A stretch of 13,803 nt of DNA from DATARH01 sp038228485 (lineage in GTDB: Bacteria; Pseudomonadota; Alphaproteobacteria; ATCC43930; CGMCC-115725). Location of the stretch: contig JBBRPG010000102.1 of the NCBI GenBank assembly GCA_038228485.1, positions 1 through 13,803 on the forward strand, given 5' to 3'. The translations under genes were made by a program, and so were the position numbers. The notes beneath the pieces were generated by a model. It saw only the letters and a list, made by a program, of their open reading frames with translations. It did no database searches and was not told the DNA's origin. This document shows positions 6,415 through 13,803 of the stretch, one piece after another. Every line of letters begins with the position of its first letter. Position 1 is the stretch's first letter.

Positions 6415-7728
6415 CTAGGCGCCCCGCTCGGCCGGCGCCGCCCCGACAACCTTCCCGGGGATGTCCGGGGCCGGCGGCGGGCTTTCCAGCGCCGCGGCGA
6501 TCGCCTTGCGGCGGTGGAGGGTCAGCGCCCAGAACCCGCACGACGCCACCGCGCCGAGCGCCAGCGGCAGGCGCAGGCCGAAATGCTCGCTGGCGCTGCC
6601 CATCACCACCGCGCCCAGGGCCGGGCCGGCGCGGAAGATCATGCCGTAGAGCGCCATCACCCTGCCCGACATGCTGCGGTCGACCGAGGCCTGGATCAGC
6701 GTCTGCGCGCCGATCCCGGTAATCACCATCGCCGCGCCGGCGACGAACACGCAGGGCAGCGCCAGGACGAAGACGTCGGTCGCGGTAAAGGCGACGATCG
6801 CCAGCGACATCAGCAGCGTGTTGGCGAGCACAACATTGGTCAGCCCGCTGATCTGCGAGCGGACCAGCATCCACGCGCCGCCAAAGATCGCGCCCAATCC
6901 CACGGTCGAGGTCAGCATCGCCAGCCCTTGCGGCCCGCGGTGAAAGACGCTGTCGGCAAAACCGGGGAACAGCTCGATAAACCCGCGCGTGCCGATCGTC
7001 GTCACCGCGAACAGCAGCATCATCGGCGCCATCCCCGGGTGGCGGGCGACATAGGAAAACGCCTCGAGCGAGGCGCGCACCGCGTTCTGCGCCGCGCGCA
7101 CCGGCAGGGCCGGGATGTCACGCAGATTGGCGAGCGATATCTGAAACGCGATATAGCCGAACGCATTGGCGGCAAAGGCGGCGGCGATCCCGACATGGGC
7201 GATCAGCAGCCCGGCGATGGCGGGGCCGATAAACCGCGCCGAGTTGAACACGATCGAGTTGATCGCCAGCGCCGAGGGCAGCGCCTCGCGGTCGACCAGG
7301 GTCGGGATCAGCGCCAGGCGGGCCGGCTGGGCGATCCCCTGGTTGATCCCGAGCAGCAGCACCAGCGAAAACAACAGGTGAATCGTGATCGCGTCGGTCG
7401 CCACCAGCACCGCCAGGGTTGTCGCCTGGGCGCAGCCGATCAGCTGGGTGATGCGGATGATGCCGACCCGGTCGCGGCGGTCGGCCATTACCCCCGCGAG
7501 CGGGCTAAGAAACATCACCGGCAGGAACTCGGCCAGCGACACCAGGCCCAGCCAGGTGCCCGAATGGGTCAGGGTCCAGGCCAACCAGCCGACCGACACG
7601 CGCTGCAGCCAAGTACCGATCAGCGAGATGCCGTTGCCGCTGATATAGATGCGGTAGTTGCGGTGGGAGAGCGCGCGGGCGAGGTTGTCGAAGCCGCCGG
7701 TCCCACGGCGCAGACGCTCAAAAGCCAA
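6415..7728 (-). CDS. MFS transporter (MFS_3 / EntS-like efflux type)
   Basis: A 437-residue major facilitator protein, close to the usual length, with about 12 hydrophobic segments. ALSHRNYRIYISGNGISLIGTWLQ (19-42) is the typical MFS_3 N-terminus. The loop 2-3 motif A appears as GVMADRRDR (79-87). LGINQGIAQPARLALIPTLV and FNSARFIGPAIAGLLI follow in the 4th-5th helix region, as in EntS-type exporters. The C-terminus ends in a Pro/Ala-rich cytoplasmic tail. The likely start is TTG at 7728; no ATG or GTG lies in frame before the upstream stop, and the conserved N-terminus begins shortly after. The stop TAG is directly followed by the TTG start of the SDR gene. Substrate unknown; family members export siderophores or drugs. 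Confidence 0.88.
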   Translation of the reverse strand: MAFERLRRGTGGFDNLARALSHRNYRIYISGNGISLIGTWLQRVSVGWLAWTLTHSGTWLGLVSLAEFLPVMFLSPLAGVMADRRDRVGIIRITQLIGCAQATTLAVLVATDAITIHLLFSLVLLLGINQGIAQPARLALIPTLVDREALPSALAINSIVFNSARFIGPAIAGLLIAHVGIAAAFAANAFGYIAFQISLANLRDIPALPVRAAQNAVRASLEAFSYVARHPGMAPMMLLFAVTTIGTRGFIELFPGFADSVFHRGPQGLAMLTSTVGLGAIFGGAWMLVRSQISGLTNVVLANTLLMSLAIVAFTATDVFVLALPCVFVAGAAMVITGIGAQTLIQASVDRSMSGRVMALYGMIFRAGPALGAVVMGSASEHFGLRLPLALGAVASCGFWALTLHRRKAIAAALESPPPAPDIPGKVVGAAPAERGA

Positions 7729-7919
7729 TTGGAATGGTGTCCCGCTCGCCGATACTGCCGCGGCACCATCGTAGGTCGCGGGGTTTGCCGCTGCAATGAT
7801 GCCGCCGGCGCGTTTCGGGTTCGCGCCGTTGGCGCGCCCGAAATGGCGGCTTCATTACGCGCGCCGCCAAAGAACTGTGCTATCGATCGCCGGGTGGCAA
7901 AGGCAATGACGGAGTAGCG
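7729..7919. promoter_or_regulatory. Divergent intergenic region between MFS and TPR genes
   Basis: These 191 bp must hold the starts of two divergent transcripts, by position. I see no clear -35/-10 pair. A bulged hairpin lies at 7813-7843: tttcggg then cgcgcc pairs with ggcgcgcccgaaa, with two bases looped out of the left arm. A GGAG ribosome site at 7911-7914 serves the TPR gene. Confidence 0.4.
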
Positions 7920-8828
7920 ATGCGTCGCCTGTTGATCTTCGGTGTGACGGCCGCCTTCGCGGCTGCCCTTGGGATCGCCCCGGCGCCCGCGGCGGAGCCG
8001 GCCGAGACCGCCGGGCCGCCCGCCTCGGCCGCGCCGCCGCCGGCGTCTCCCGTCCCGGCACCGAGCATCCGCGCTCCCGCCGCGGCGCCCGCCGCCCGCC
8101 GCCCGCCGCCCGAGGCCGAGGCCGACGCGGCCACCTACGACAAATGCCTGAAGCTGGCGAAGGACGACCCCGCCGCCGCCCGCGATCTCGCCGAGCACTG
8201 GCAGAGCCGCGACGGCGCCCACCCGGCCGACCATTGCTATGCGGTCGCGCTGGTCGGCCTCAAGCAATACAAGGACGGGGCGACCCGCCTGGAGAAACTG
8301 GCGCTGGCGATGATCCATGCGCCGGCCTCGCTGCGCGCCGAGGTGCTGGGCCAGGCGGCGCAGGCGTGGCTGCTGGCGGGCGATCCGGCGCGCGCCTATG
8401 CCGCCGACGGCGAGGCGCTCAAGCTGCATCCGGACAACCCCGAGCTGATGATCGACCGCGCCGAAGCCGCCGGCACCGCCGGCTGGTTCGACAAGGCCGT
8501 GCTCGACCTCGACCATGTGCTGAAGCTCGACCCTCGCCGGGTCGAGGCGCTGATCTACCGCGCCTCGGCCTACCGCGAGCTCAACAAGCTCGACCCGGCG
8601 CTGGCCGACATCGACAAGGCGGTGGGGCTGTCGCCGAATTCGGTGCCGGCGTTGCTCGAGCGCGGCGACATCCGCCGGCTCAAGGGCGACATCGGCGGCG
8701 CGCGGCAGGACTGGGTGCGGGTATCCGAGCTCGCCCCCGGCAGCCCCGCCGACGAAGCCGCCAAGACCAATATCGAACGCCTGGAGCTCAAGGACGAGAA
8801 TGCCCCGCCACCGGCTAAGCCGCGCTGA
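7920..8828 (+). CDS. Secreted tetratricopeptide repeat protein
   Basis: A 302-residue protein. Residues 1-25 form a Sec signal peptide (MRR, then a hydrophobic core, cleavage likely after APAA), so it acts in the periplasm or outside. Residues 26-66 are a Pro/Ala linker. A helical region (68-130) holds two cysteines (Cys76, Cys106) that could form a disulfide. From about 142 come four TPR-like units, e.g. AQAWLLAGDPARAYAADGEA, ALIYRASAYRELNKLDPALA and ALLERGDIRRLKGDIGGARQ, with PDN/DPR/SPN turns at their ends. ATG at 7920 has GGAG at 7911-7914. The role is probably protein-protein binding; the partner is unknown. The charged tail KDENAPPPAKPR ends the protein. It is divergent from the MFS gene and convergent with the GST gene. 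Confidence 0.85.
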   Translation: MRRLLIFGVTAAFAAALGIAPAPAAEPAETAGPPASAAPPPASPVPAPSIRAPAAAPAARRPPPEAEADAATYDKCLKLAKDDPAAARDLAEHWQSRDGAHPADHCYAVALVGLKQYKDGATRLEKLALAMIHAPASLRAEVLGQAAQAWLLAGDPARAYAADGEALKLHPDNPELMIDRAEAAGTAGWFDKAVLDLDHVLKLDPRRVEALIYRASAYRELNKLDPALADIDKAVGLSPNSVPALLERGDIRRLKGDIGGARQDWVRVSELAPGSPADEAAKTNIERLELKDENAPPPAKPR

Positions 8829-8859
8829 TTTTGAGCAGTGTCCGTGCGGGAGAGTCAGT

Positions 8860-8947
8860 GGCTGTAGGGCGGAAAAGCGTAGCGTCTTCCGCCGCTTCGG
8901 ATGCCGGCGAGTTGGCGGAAGGCGCTACGCTTTTCCGCCCTACAGCC
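8860..8947. repeat. Long hairpin repeat, possible bidirectional terminator
   Basis: A 34-bp inverted repeat: 8860-8884 pairs perfectly with 8923-8947, and the stem continues with tcttccgcc (8885-8893) against ggcggaagg (8914-8922), with one G-T pair. The loop is 20 bases. The core gtagggcggaaaagcg resembles a dispersed intergenic repeat of alphaproteobacteria. It lies between the ends of two convergent genes, 32 bp after the TPR stop and 39 bp beyond the GST stop, so it may block read-through in both directions. Confidence 0.85.
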
Positions 8948-8986
8948 TAACTTCGTTCAGCTGCTCGAACCCAGCCGGATGCAGCC

Positions 8987-9655
8987 CTAAAAATCCAGAT
9001 CGGCGTAGTGCGCCGGCGGCGGCAGGCCGGGGACGTGGTCGGCCAGGATCGCGCGAAAGCTCGGGCGCGACTTGACCCGCGCGTACCATTCGCGCGCCGG
9101 CTCGTGCTGGTCCCAGGGCACGTCGCCGAGATAATCGAGCGTCGACAGCTGCGCCGCCGCGCTGATGTCGGCGACCGAAAAATGGTCGCCGGCAAGCCAG
9201 CGCCGCCGGTCGACCAGATAGCCGATATAGTCGAGGTGATGCGGCAGATTGGCGTGACCGGCGCGAATCGCCTGCGAGTTCGGCTGCCCCTCCTTGACCA
9301 GGCGCTTCATCATTTTCTCGCCGACCAGATTATCGGTCACCTCGCGGTTCATCTTGCCGTCGAACCAGGCGACCAGGCGGCGCACCTCGGCACGGTCGGC
9401 CGGGTTGATGCCGATCAACAGCTTCTCGCGGTAAACCTCGTCCAGATATTCAACAATCGCATCGCAACCCGCTAGCACCGTGCTGTCCGGCTCGATCAGC
9501 ACCGGCACCTCGCCGGCCGGGTTCAAGGCGAGGAATTCCGGGCGTCTTTCCCATACCTTCTCGGCCTTCATCGTGAAGTCGAGCGCCTTTTCGGCGAGCA
9601 CGATGCGCACCTTGCGCGACAACGGCGACATCAGGGAATGATAGAGCACCCGCAT
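8987..9655 (-). CDS. Glutathione S-transferase family protein
   Basis: A 222-residue GST. Residues 1-76 are the thioredoxin-like glutathione domain: LYHSLMSPLSRKVRI (4-18) with the candidate catalytic Ser/Tyr area, NPAGEVPVL (45-53) with the cis-Pro at 51, and GCDAIVEYLDE (63-73), where the usual ESxAI glutathione-binding pair is altered. Residues 88-205 are the helical domain with the N-capping segment HFSVADISAAAQLSTLDYLG (158-177). The C-terminus PGLPPPAHYADLDF resembles alphaproteobacterial members. The ATG lacks a clear Shine-Dalgarno site; minus-strand TACAAT ends seven bases before it, which would suit a leaderless transcript, but no matching -35 box is seen. It may also be read with trmJ, which ends 67 bp upstream. 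Substrate unknown. Confidence 0.88.
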   Translation of the reverse strand: MRVLYHSLMSPLSRKVRIVLAEKALDFTMKAEKVWERRPEFLALNPAGEVPVLIEPDSTVLAGCDAIVEYLDEVYREKLLIGINPADRAEVRRLVAWFDGKMNREVTDNLVGEKMMKRLVKEGQPNSQAIRAGHANLPHHLDYIGYLVDRRRWLAGDHFSVADISAAAQLSTLDYLGDVPWDQHEPAREWYARVKSRPSFRAILADHVPGLPPPAHYADLDF

Positions 9656-9687
9656 GGGGCGAATTGTACCCGGTTTGACGCCTCCGG

Positions 9688-9714
9688 GGAGTCGTTCTGG
9701 CGGAGTCGTTCTGG
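9688..9714. repeat. Tandem 13-bp direct repeat
   Basis: ggagtcgttctgg occurs at 9688-9700 and again at 9702-9714, one base apart. It lies in the 67-bp gap between the trmJ stop and the GST start. No function is evident. Confidence 0.8.
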
Positions 9715-9722
9715 GGGCCGCG

Positions 9723-10514
9723 CTACGGCGTGCCGTCGCGGTCGCCCCCCGAGCGCCCGGCCCGCGCGCCCATGAACGAGGTGACGACGCCGTGCAAGGT
9801 GCGCAGCTCCTGCTCGGTCGGGTAGGCGCGCTGGAAGAAATTGCGCAAATTGCGGAAGAGGCTCGGGCGCTTGTCGGGATGGCGGATAAACCCGCTCTCC
9901 ATCAGCGCTTCCTCGAAATGGTCGAAAAACCGGATCAACTCCTCCTTGTTCGCCGGCCGGCTGTGGCCGGTATGCATGATCTCGTCGGGCGGGTCCTGGC
10001 TGGTGATGAACCACTCGTAGCCAACCAGCAGCACCGCCTGGGCCAGGTTGAGCGAGGAGAAACCCGGATTGAGCGGCACGTTCAGCACCGTGTCGGCGAG
10101 GGTGATGTCCTGGTTGACGAGGCCGGTGCGCTCGGGCCCGAAGACGACGCCGCAGGGCTCGCCGGCGGCCAGCCAGCCGCGCATCTCCTGCGCCGCGAGA
10201 CGCGGGGTCACCGCGCGCTTCACCATGTAGCGGTCGCGCGCGGTCGAGGCGTAGACATGGCGCAGATCGGCGACCGCCTCCCTGAGGCTCGGATAAAGCC
10301 GCGCCTTGTCGAGCACCGCATCGGCGCCGCTCGCCGCCGCCACCGCCTTCTCCGACGGCCAGCCGTCGCGCGGCGCGACCAGCCGCAGATCGTCGAGCCC
10401 GCAATTGGCCATCGCCCGCGCCGCGGTGCCGATGTTCTCGCCGAGCTGCGGCTCGACCAGAATGATCGCCGGCCCGCCGGAGACGATCGTCTTGTTATGG
10501 TCGGTGCCGGCCAA
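9723..10514 (-). CDS. trmJ: tRNA (cytidine/uridine-2'-O-)-methyltransferase TrmJ
   Basis: A 263-residue SPOUT-class RNA methyltransferase. TrmJ places 2'-O-methyl groups on nucleotide 32 of tRNA anticodon loops using S-adenosylmethionine and acts as a dimer in the cytosol. All three SPOUT motifs are visible: GENIGTAARAMANCGL (25-40), VFGPERTGL (124-132) and NPGFSSLNLAQAVLLVGYEW (149-168), which form the knotted cofactor site. The C-terminal helical extension (RPANKEELIRFFDHFEEAL through RRTLH-like ELRTLHGV) is typical of TrmJ. The start appears to be TTG at 10514: an in-frame TGA lies two codons upstream, no ATG/GTG precedes the core, and MAGTD matches the usual alphaproteobacterial MSGTD-type opening. 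This start codon sits at the edge of a palindromic repeat block. Confidence 0.92.
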   Translation of the reverse strand: MAGTDHNKTIVSGGPAIILVEPQLGENIGTAARAMANCGLDDLRLVAPRDGWPSEKAVAAASGADAVLDKARLYPSLREAVADLRHVYASTARDRYMVKRAVTPRLAAQEMRGWLAAGEPCGVVFGPERTGLVNQDITLADTVLNVPLNPGFSSLNLAQAVLLVGYEWFITSQDPPDEIMHTGHSRPANKEELIRFFDHFEEALMESGFIRHPDKRPSLFRNLRNFFQRAYPTEQELRTLHGVVTSFMGARAGRSGGDRDGTP

Positions 10515-10684
10515 CCCTCACCCGTCGCCCCGCGGGTCAAGCCCGCGGACTGAAGGCTCACGCGCGCGCCACCCTCTCCCGCAAGCGGGAGAGGGTGGCG
10601 TCATGCCGGTCGCGCTGTTCTGACCCCTCTCCCGCATGCGGGAGAGGGAGGGACCCATTGCGCCAGCAATGGGAGGGTGAGGGT
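10514..10684. repeat. Palindrome-packed intergenic block with 10-bp terminal inverted repeats
   Basis: The ends are accctcaccc (10514-10523) and its exact complement gggtgagggt (10675-10684). Inside are the palindrome ccgcgggtcaagcccgcgg (10530-10548); a 16-bp stem, including one terminal C-G extension, at 10567-10582/10585-10600 around loop aa; an 11-bp stem ccctctcccgc (10625-10635) with gcgggagaggg (10638-10648); and an 8-bp stem cccattgc (10654-10661) with gcaatggg (10666-10673). The ccctctcccgc and gggtgaggg pieces are characteristic REP-like modules of alphaproteobacteria. It fills the space between the cysS stop and the trmJ start, both on the minus strand. Confidence 0.85.
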
Positions 10685-10695
10685 CTCGGTTTATC

Positions 10696-12072
<1,377 letters not shown>

Positions 12073-12190
12073 GATGGCGGCGAGGGGTAGCAGATTGCGC
12101 TTCCCCCGTCCACGCGCCGCGCTAAGCAGGTGCTGGAAGATGCCTGCGCCGGGGCGAAGGTTATCGCGGAAACGAGCCGTGCTTTGCTGG

Positions 12191-13096
12191 TTACTGGAGG
12201 GTAACGGCGCCGCCTCCAAGGGGTGTGATGCCGTTGAGGAAGAGGAATTCGGTGGCGCCGGTGACATGGTCGTGGAAGACGAGGTCGGTGTGGCCGTCGC
12301 GGTTGAAGTCGCCGACGCCGGCGACGTCCCACTCGGCGGAGGCGAAGCCCGGCGCGTCGACCAGGCCGCCGCCGACGGAATTAAGGCCCTGGAGAAACTG
12401 GATTTCAGTGACGTGGGTAATGGTGTCGCGGAAGACCAGGTCGTTGCTGCCGTCGCCGTTGAAGTCACCGACCCCGGCGACCTGCCATTCCGGCAGGGAA
12501 AAAGCCGGGGCGACGACGCCGCCGCCAATCGGGGTGAGGCCGTTGAGCAACTGGATCTCGGTGAGGCCGAGACCGGTGTTGTGGTAGACGAGGTCGGCCT
12601 TGCCGTCATTGTTGAAGTCGCCGACCGCGACAACCGCCCAATCGGGCGATTGGAAGGCGTTGTTGGCGATCACCCCGCCGCCGACTGAGGTAGTGCCGGC
12701 GAGGAACTGTACTTCGGTGACCCCGTCGCCGGCGCGGTGCCAGACGAGGTCGGCCTTGCCGTCGCCGTTGACGTCGCCGACCCCGGCGATTTGGAAGTCG
12801 CTGCCGAACGGATTGAAGCTGAGGATGCCGCCGCCGGCGGGCGCAGTGCCGTTCAAGAACTGGATCTCGGGCAGATTGAGGCCGGGGTTGAAGTAGACCA
12901 GATCGGCCTTGCCGTCGCCGTTGAAGTCGCCGGCGCCGGCGAGGTTCCAGGGGCCGTCGAACGGGCCGGAGAGGACCTGGCCGGCGACGCGGAGCCCCTG
13001 GTTGACGAGCATCTCGGTGGCGCCGTCGGTCGCGCGGTGGAAGACCAGGTCGGGGCTGCCGTCGCCGTTGAAGTCGCCGGTCCTGACGGTGTCGAA
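12191..13096 (-). repeat. Six tandem FG-GAP/VCBS coding repeats, ~147-156 bp each
   Basis: Unit boundaries, taken at the aromatic residue opening each blade, fall near 13096, 12949, 12796, 12640, 12487 and 12331, with the last unit running to the stop. The loop aspartates recur every 49-52 codons. The DNA is similar enough between units (gccgtcgccgttgaagtcgc-like core) to allow recombination and copy-number change. Confidence 0.8.
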
Positions 13097-13803
13097 GGCG
13101 GCGTTAAGGGGGTTGGTCGGGGTCACCGCGGTGATGGCGAGGGTGCTGGTCGCGGCGGCGCTGTCGAGGGTGCCGTCATTGGCGGTCCAGCTGAAGGTGC
13201 GGCTGGGGCTCGCGCCGAAGTCGGTAGGGCTGCCGCTGGTCGAGGAATAGGTCACCGACTCGAGCGCCGCCTGGTAGGCGCCGACGCTGGCCGCGCCGGA
13301 AAGGGTGAGGACCCCGGTGGCCGCGTTGTAAAAACCGGCGATGCCGTTCTGGCCGGTGAAGCCGAGCGTGTCGCCGCTGACAAAGCCGGCGGTGATCCTG
13401 ACGCTGGCGGAAGCGAGCGTGGCGCTGTCGGGGTCGCTGAGGCTGAGCCCGGGGTCGAGCATGGCCGGCGCGCCGCCCTGGGTGTAGCCGGCGGCGTTGC
13501 CGGCGACCAGGGTCGGCGGCTGGTCGAGCGTCACCGTCGCGTGCGCGACATTGCTGTCGGCGGCGCCGTCATTGACGGTGACGGTGATGTCGCGGGCGGT
13601 GACGCTGGGGTTGGCGCCGCTGTTGGAGAAGACGATCTGGTGCAGCGCGCTCTGCCATTGCGCCAGCGGGGCGGTGGCGCCGGCCGAGGCGAGGCTCAAC
13701 ACCCCGGTGGCGGGATTGTAGGCCGAGGCGACGATGTTGCCGGGCAGCGCCCCGTTGACCGCGAGAAGATCGTTCGCCTGCTTGTTGGTCAGCGTGACCG
13801 TGG
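12191..13803 (-). CDS. Large surface/secreted protein with cadherin-like and FG-GAP/VCBS repeats, 5'-truncated
   Basis: The open frame runs off the window; about 537 C-terminal residues are visible. In order: two Ig/cadherin-like units marked by YNPATGVLSL and YNAATGVLTLSG followed by ITVTVNDGAADS and FSWTANDGTLDS; then six FG-GAP/VCBS repeats of about 51 residues, each with a Ca-binding loop of the D-x-N-x-D-G type (GDFNGDGSPDLV, GDFNGDGKADLV, GDVNGDGKADLV, GDFNNDGKADLV, GDFNGDGSNDLV, GDFNRDGHTDLV) and a following TEIQFLNG-type strand. The repeats likely fold as beta-propeller blades. The protein ends at GGGAVTLQ right after the last unit, with no recognisable membrane anchor or RTX nonapeptides in view. 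Such proteins are exported and often act in adhesion or matrix; the export route and ligand cannot be seen here. Confidence 0.85.
   Translation of the reverse strand, partial: TVTLTNKQANDLLAVNGALPGNIVASAYNPATGVLSLASAGATAPLAQWQSALHQIVFSNSGANPSVTARDITVTVNDGAADSNVAHATVTLDQPPTLVAGNAAGYTQGGAPAMLDPGLSLSDPDSATLASASVRITAGFVSGDTLGFTGQNGIAGFYNAATGVLTLSGAASVGAYQAALESVTYSSTSGSPTDFGASPSRTFSWTANDGTLDSAAATSTLAITAVTPTNPLNAAFDTVRTGDFNGDGSPDLVFHRATDGATEMLVNQGLRVAGQVLSGPFDGPWNLAGAGDFNGDGKADLVYFNPGLNLPEIQFLNGTAPAGGGILSFNPFGSDFQIAGVGDVNGDGKADLVWHRAGDGVTEVQFLAGTTSVGGGVIANNAFQSPDWAVVAVGDFNNDGKADLVYHNTGLGLTEIQLLNGLTPIGGGVVAPAFSLPEWQVAGVGDFNGDGSNDLVFRDTITHVTEIQFLQGLNSVGGGLVDAPGFASAEWDVAGVGDFNRDGHTDLVFHDHVTGATEFLFLNGITPLGGGAVTLQ

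Noticed and set aside
5506..7917. 803-codon plus-strand open frame opposite the SDR and MFS genes
   Set aside because: The translation is Arg/Gln/His-rich without domains, typical of the antisense of GC-rich genes; the minus-strand proteins are clearly real.
9654..10553. Plus-strand open frame opposite trmJ
   Set aside because: No domain; trmJ motifs on the other strand are unambiguous.
12073..12190. Possible terminator or tRNA-responsive leader between the repeat gene and cysS
   Set aside because: Only a weak gcagg/cctgc pairing is visible; no T-box features and no convincing terminator stem.
12191..13096. Regularly spaced repeats that could suggest a CRISPR array
   Set aside because: The period is about 150 bp, in frame with a protein, with no conserved short repeat and unique spacers; these are coding repeats.

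Overview
The window is GC-rich, gene-dense chromosomal DNA from an alphaproteobacterium. Support comes from strong G/C third-position bias, protein similarities typical of Hyphomicrobiales/Rhodospirillales (the TrmJ N-terminus, the GST C-terminus, a DUF2076 protein), and several families of short intergenic palindromes common in that class. Genus cannot be set from the sequence alone. No tRNA, rRNA, CRISPR array, insertion sequence or phage gene was recognised.

Layout. 1-994 (+): the C-terminal part of an amidohydrolase cut by the window edge. 1043-1129: a three-hairpin intergenic repeat. 1165-1857 (+): an SRAP/YedK-HMCES family protein that shields abasic sites. 1974-2795 (+): a DUF2076 protein with a long Gly-rich tail, followed by a clear intrinsic terminator at 2827-2855. 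2870-4176 (-): two adjacent genes sharing a near-identical ~57-residue OB/cold-shock-like N-terminal module joined to two different membrane domains (DUF805 and DUF4870-like). 4188-4289: another palindromic repeat. 4301-5365 (-): a ketopantoate-reductase-like oxidoreductase. 5584-7728 (-): a YeeZ-like SDR/epimerase and an MFS exporter, joined by an in-frame TAG-TTG junction. 7920-8828 (+): a periplasmic TPR protein, divergent from the MFS gene. 8860-8947: a very long hairpin between convergent genes. 8987-9655 (-): a glutathione S-transferase. 9723-10514 (-): trmJ. 10514-10684: a palindrome-packed block with short terminal inverted repeats. 10696-12072 (-): cysS. 12191-13803 (-): the C-terminal part of a large repeat-built surface protein (cadherin-like plus six FG-GAP/VCBS repeats), running off the edge.

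How the genes relate. These are mostly independent housekeeping and accessory genes, not one pathway. Translation is represented by cysS and trmJ, and DNA-damage tolerance by the SRAP gene. Likely co-transcribed pairs on the minus strand are the two OB-module membrane genes, the MFS-SDR pair and possibly trmJ-GST. I found no convincing complete novel system. The best leads are the duplicated OB-like module on two unrelated membrane domains, palindromic elements abutting the start signals of several genes, a compositionally foreign-looking ~240-bp patch inside cysS, and the MFS/SDR stop-start junction.
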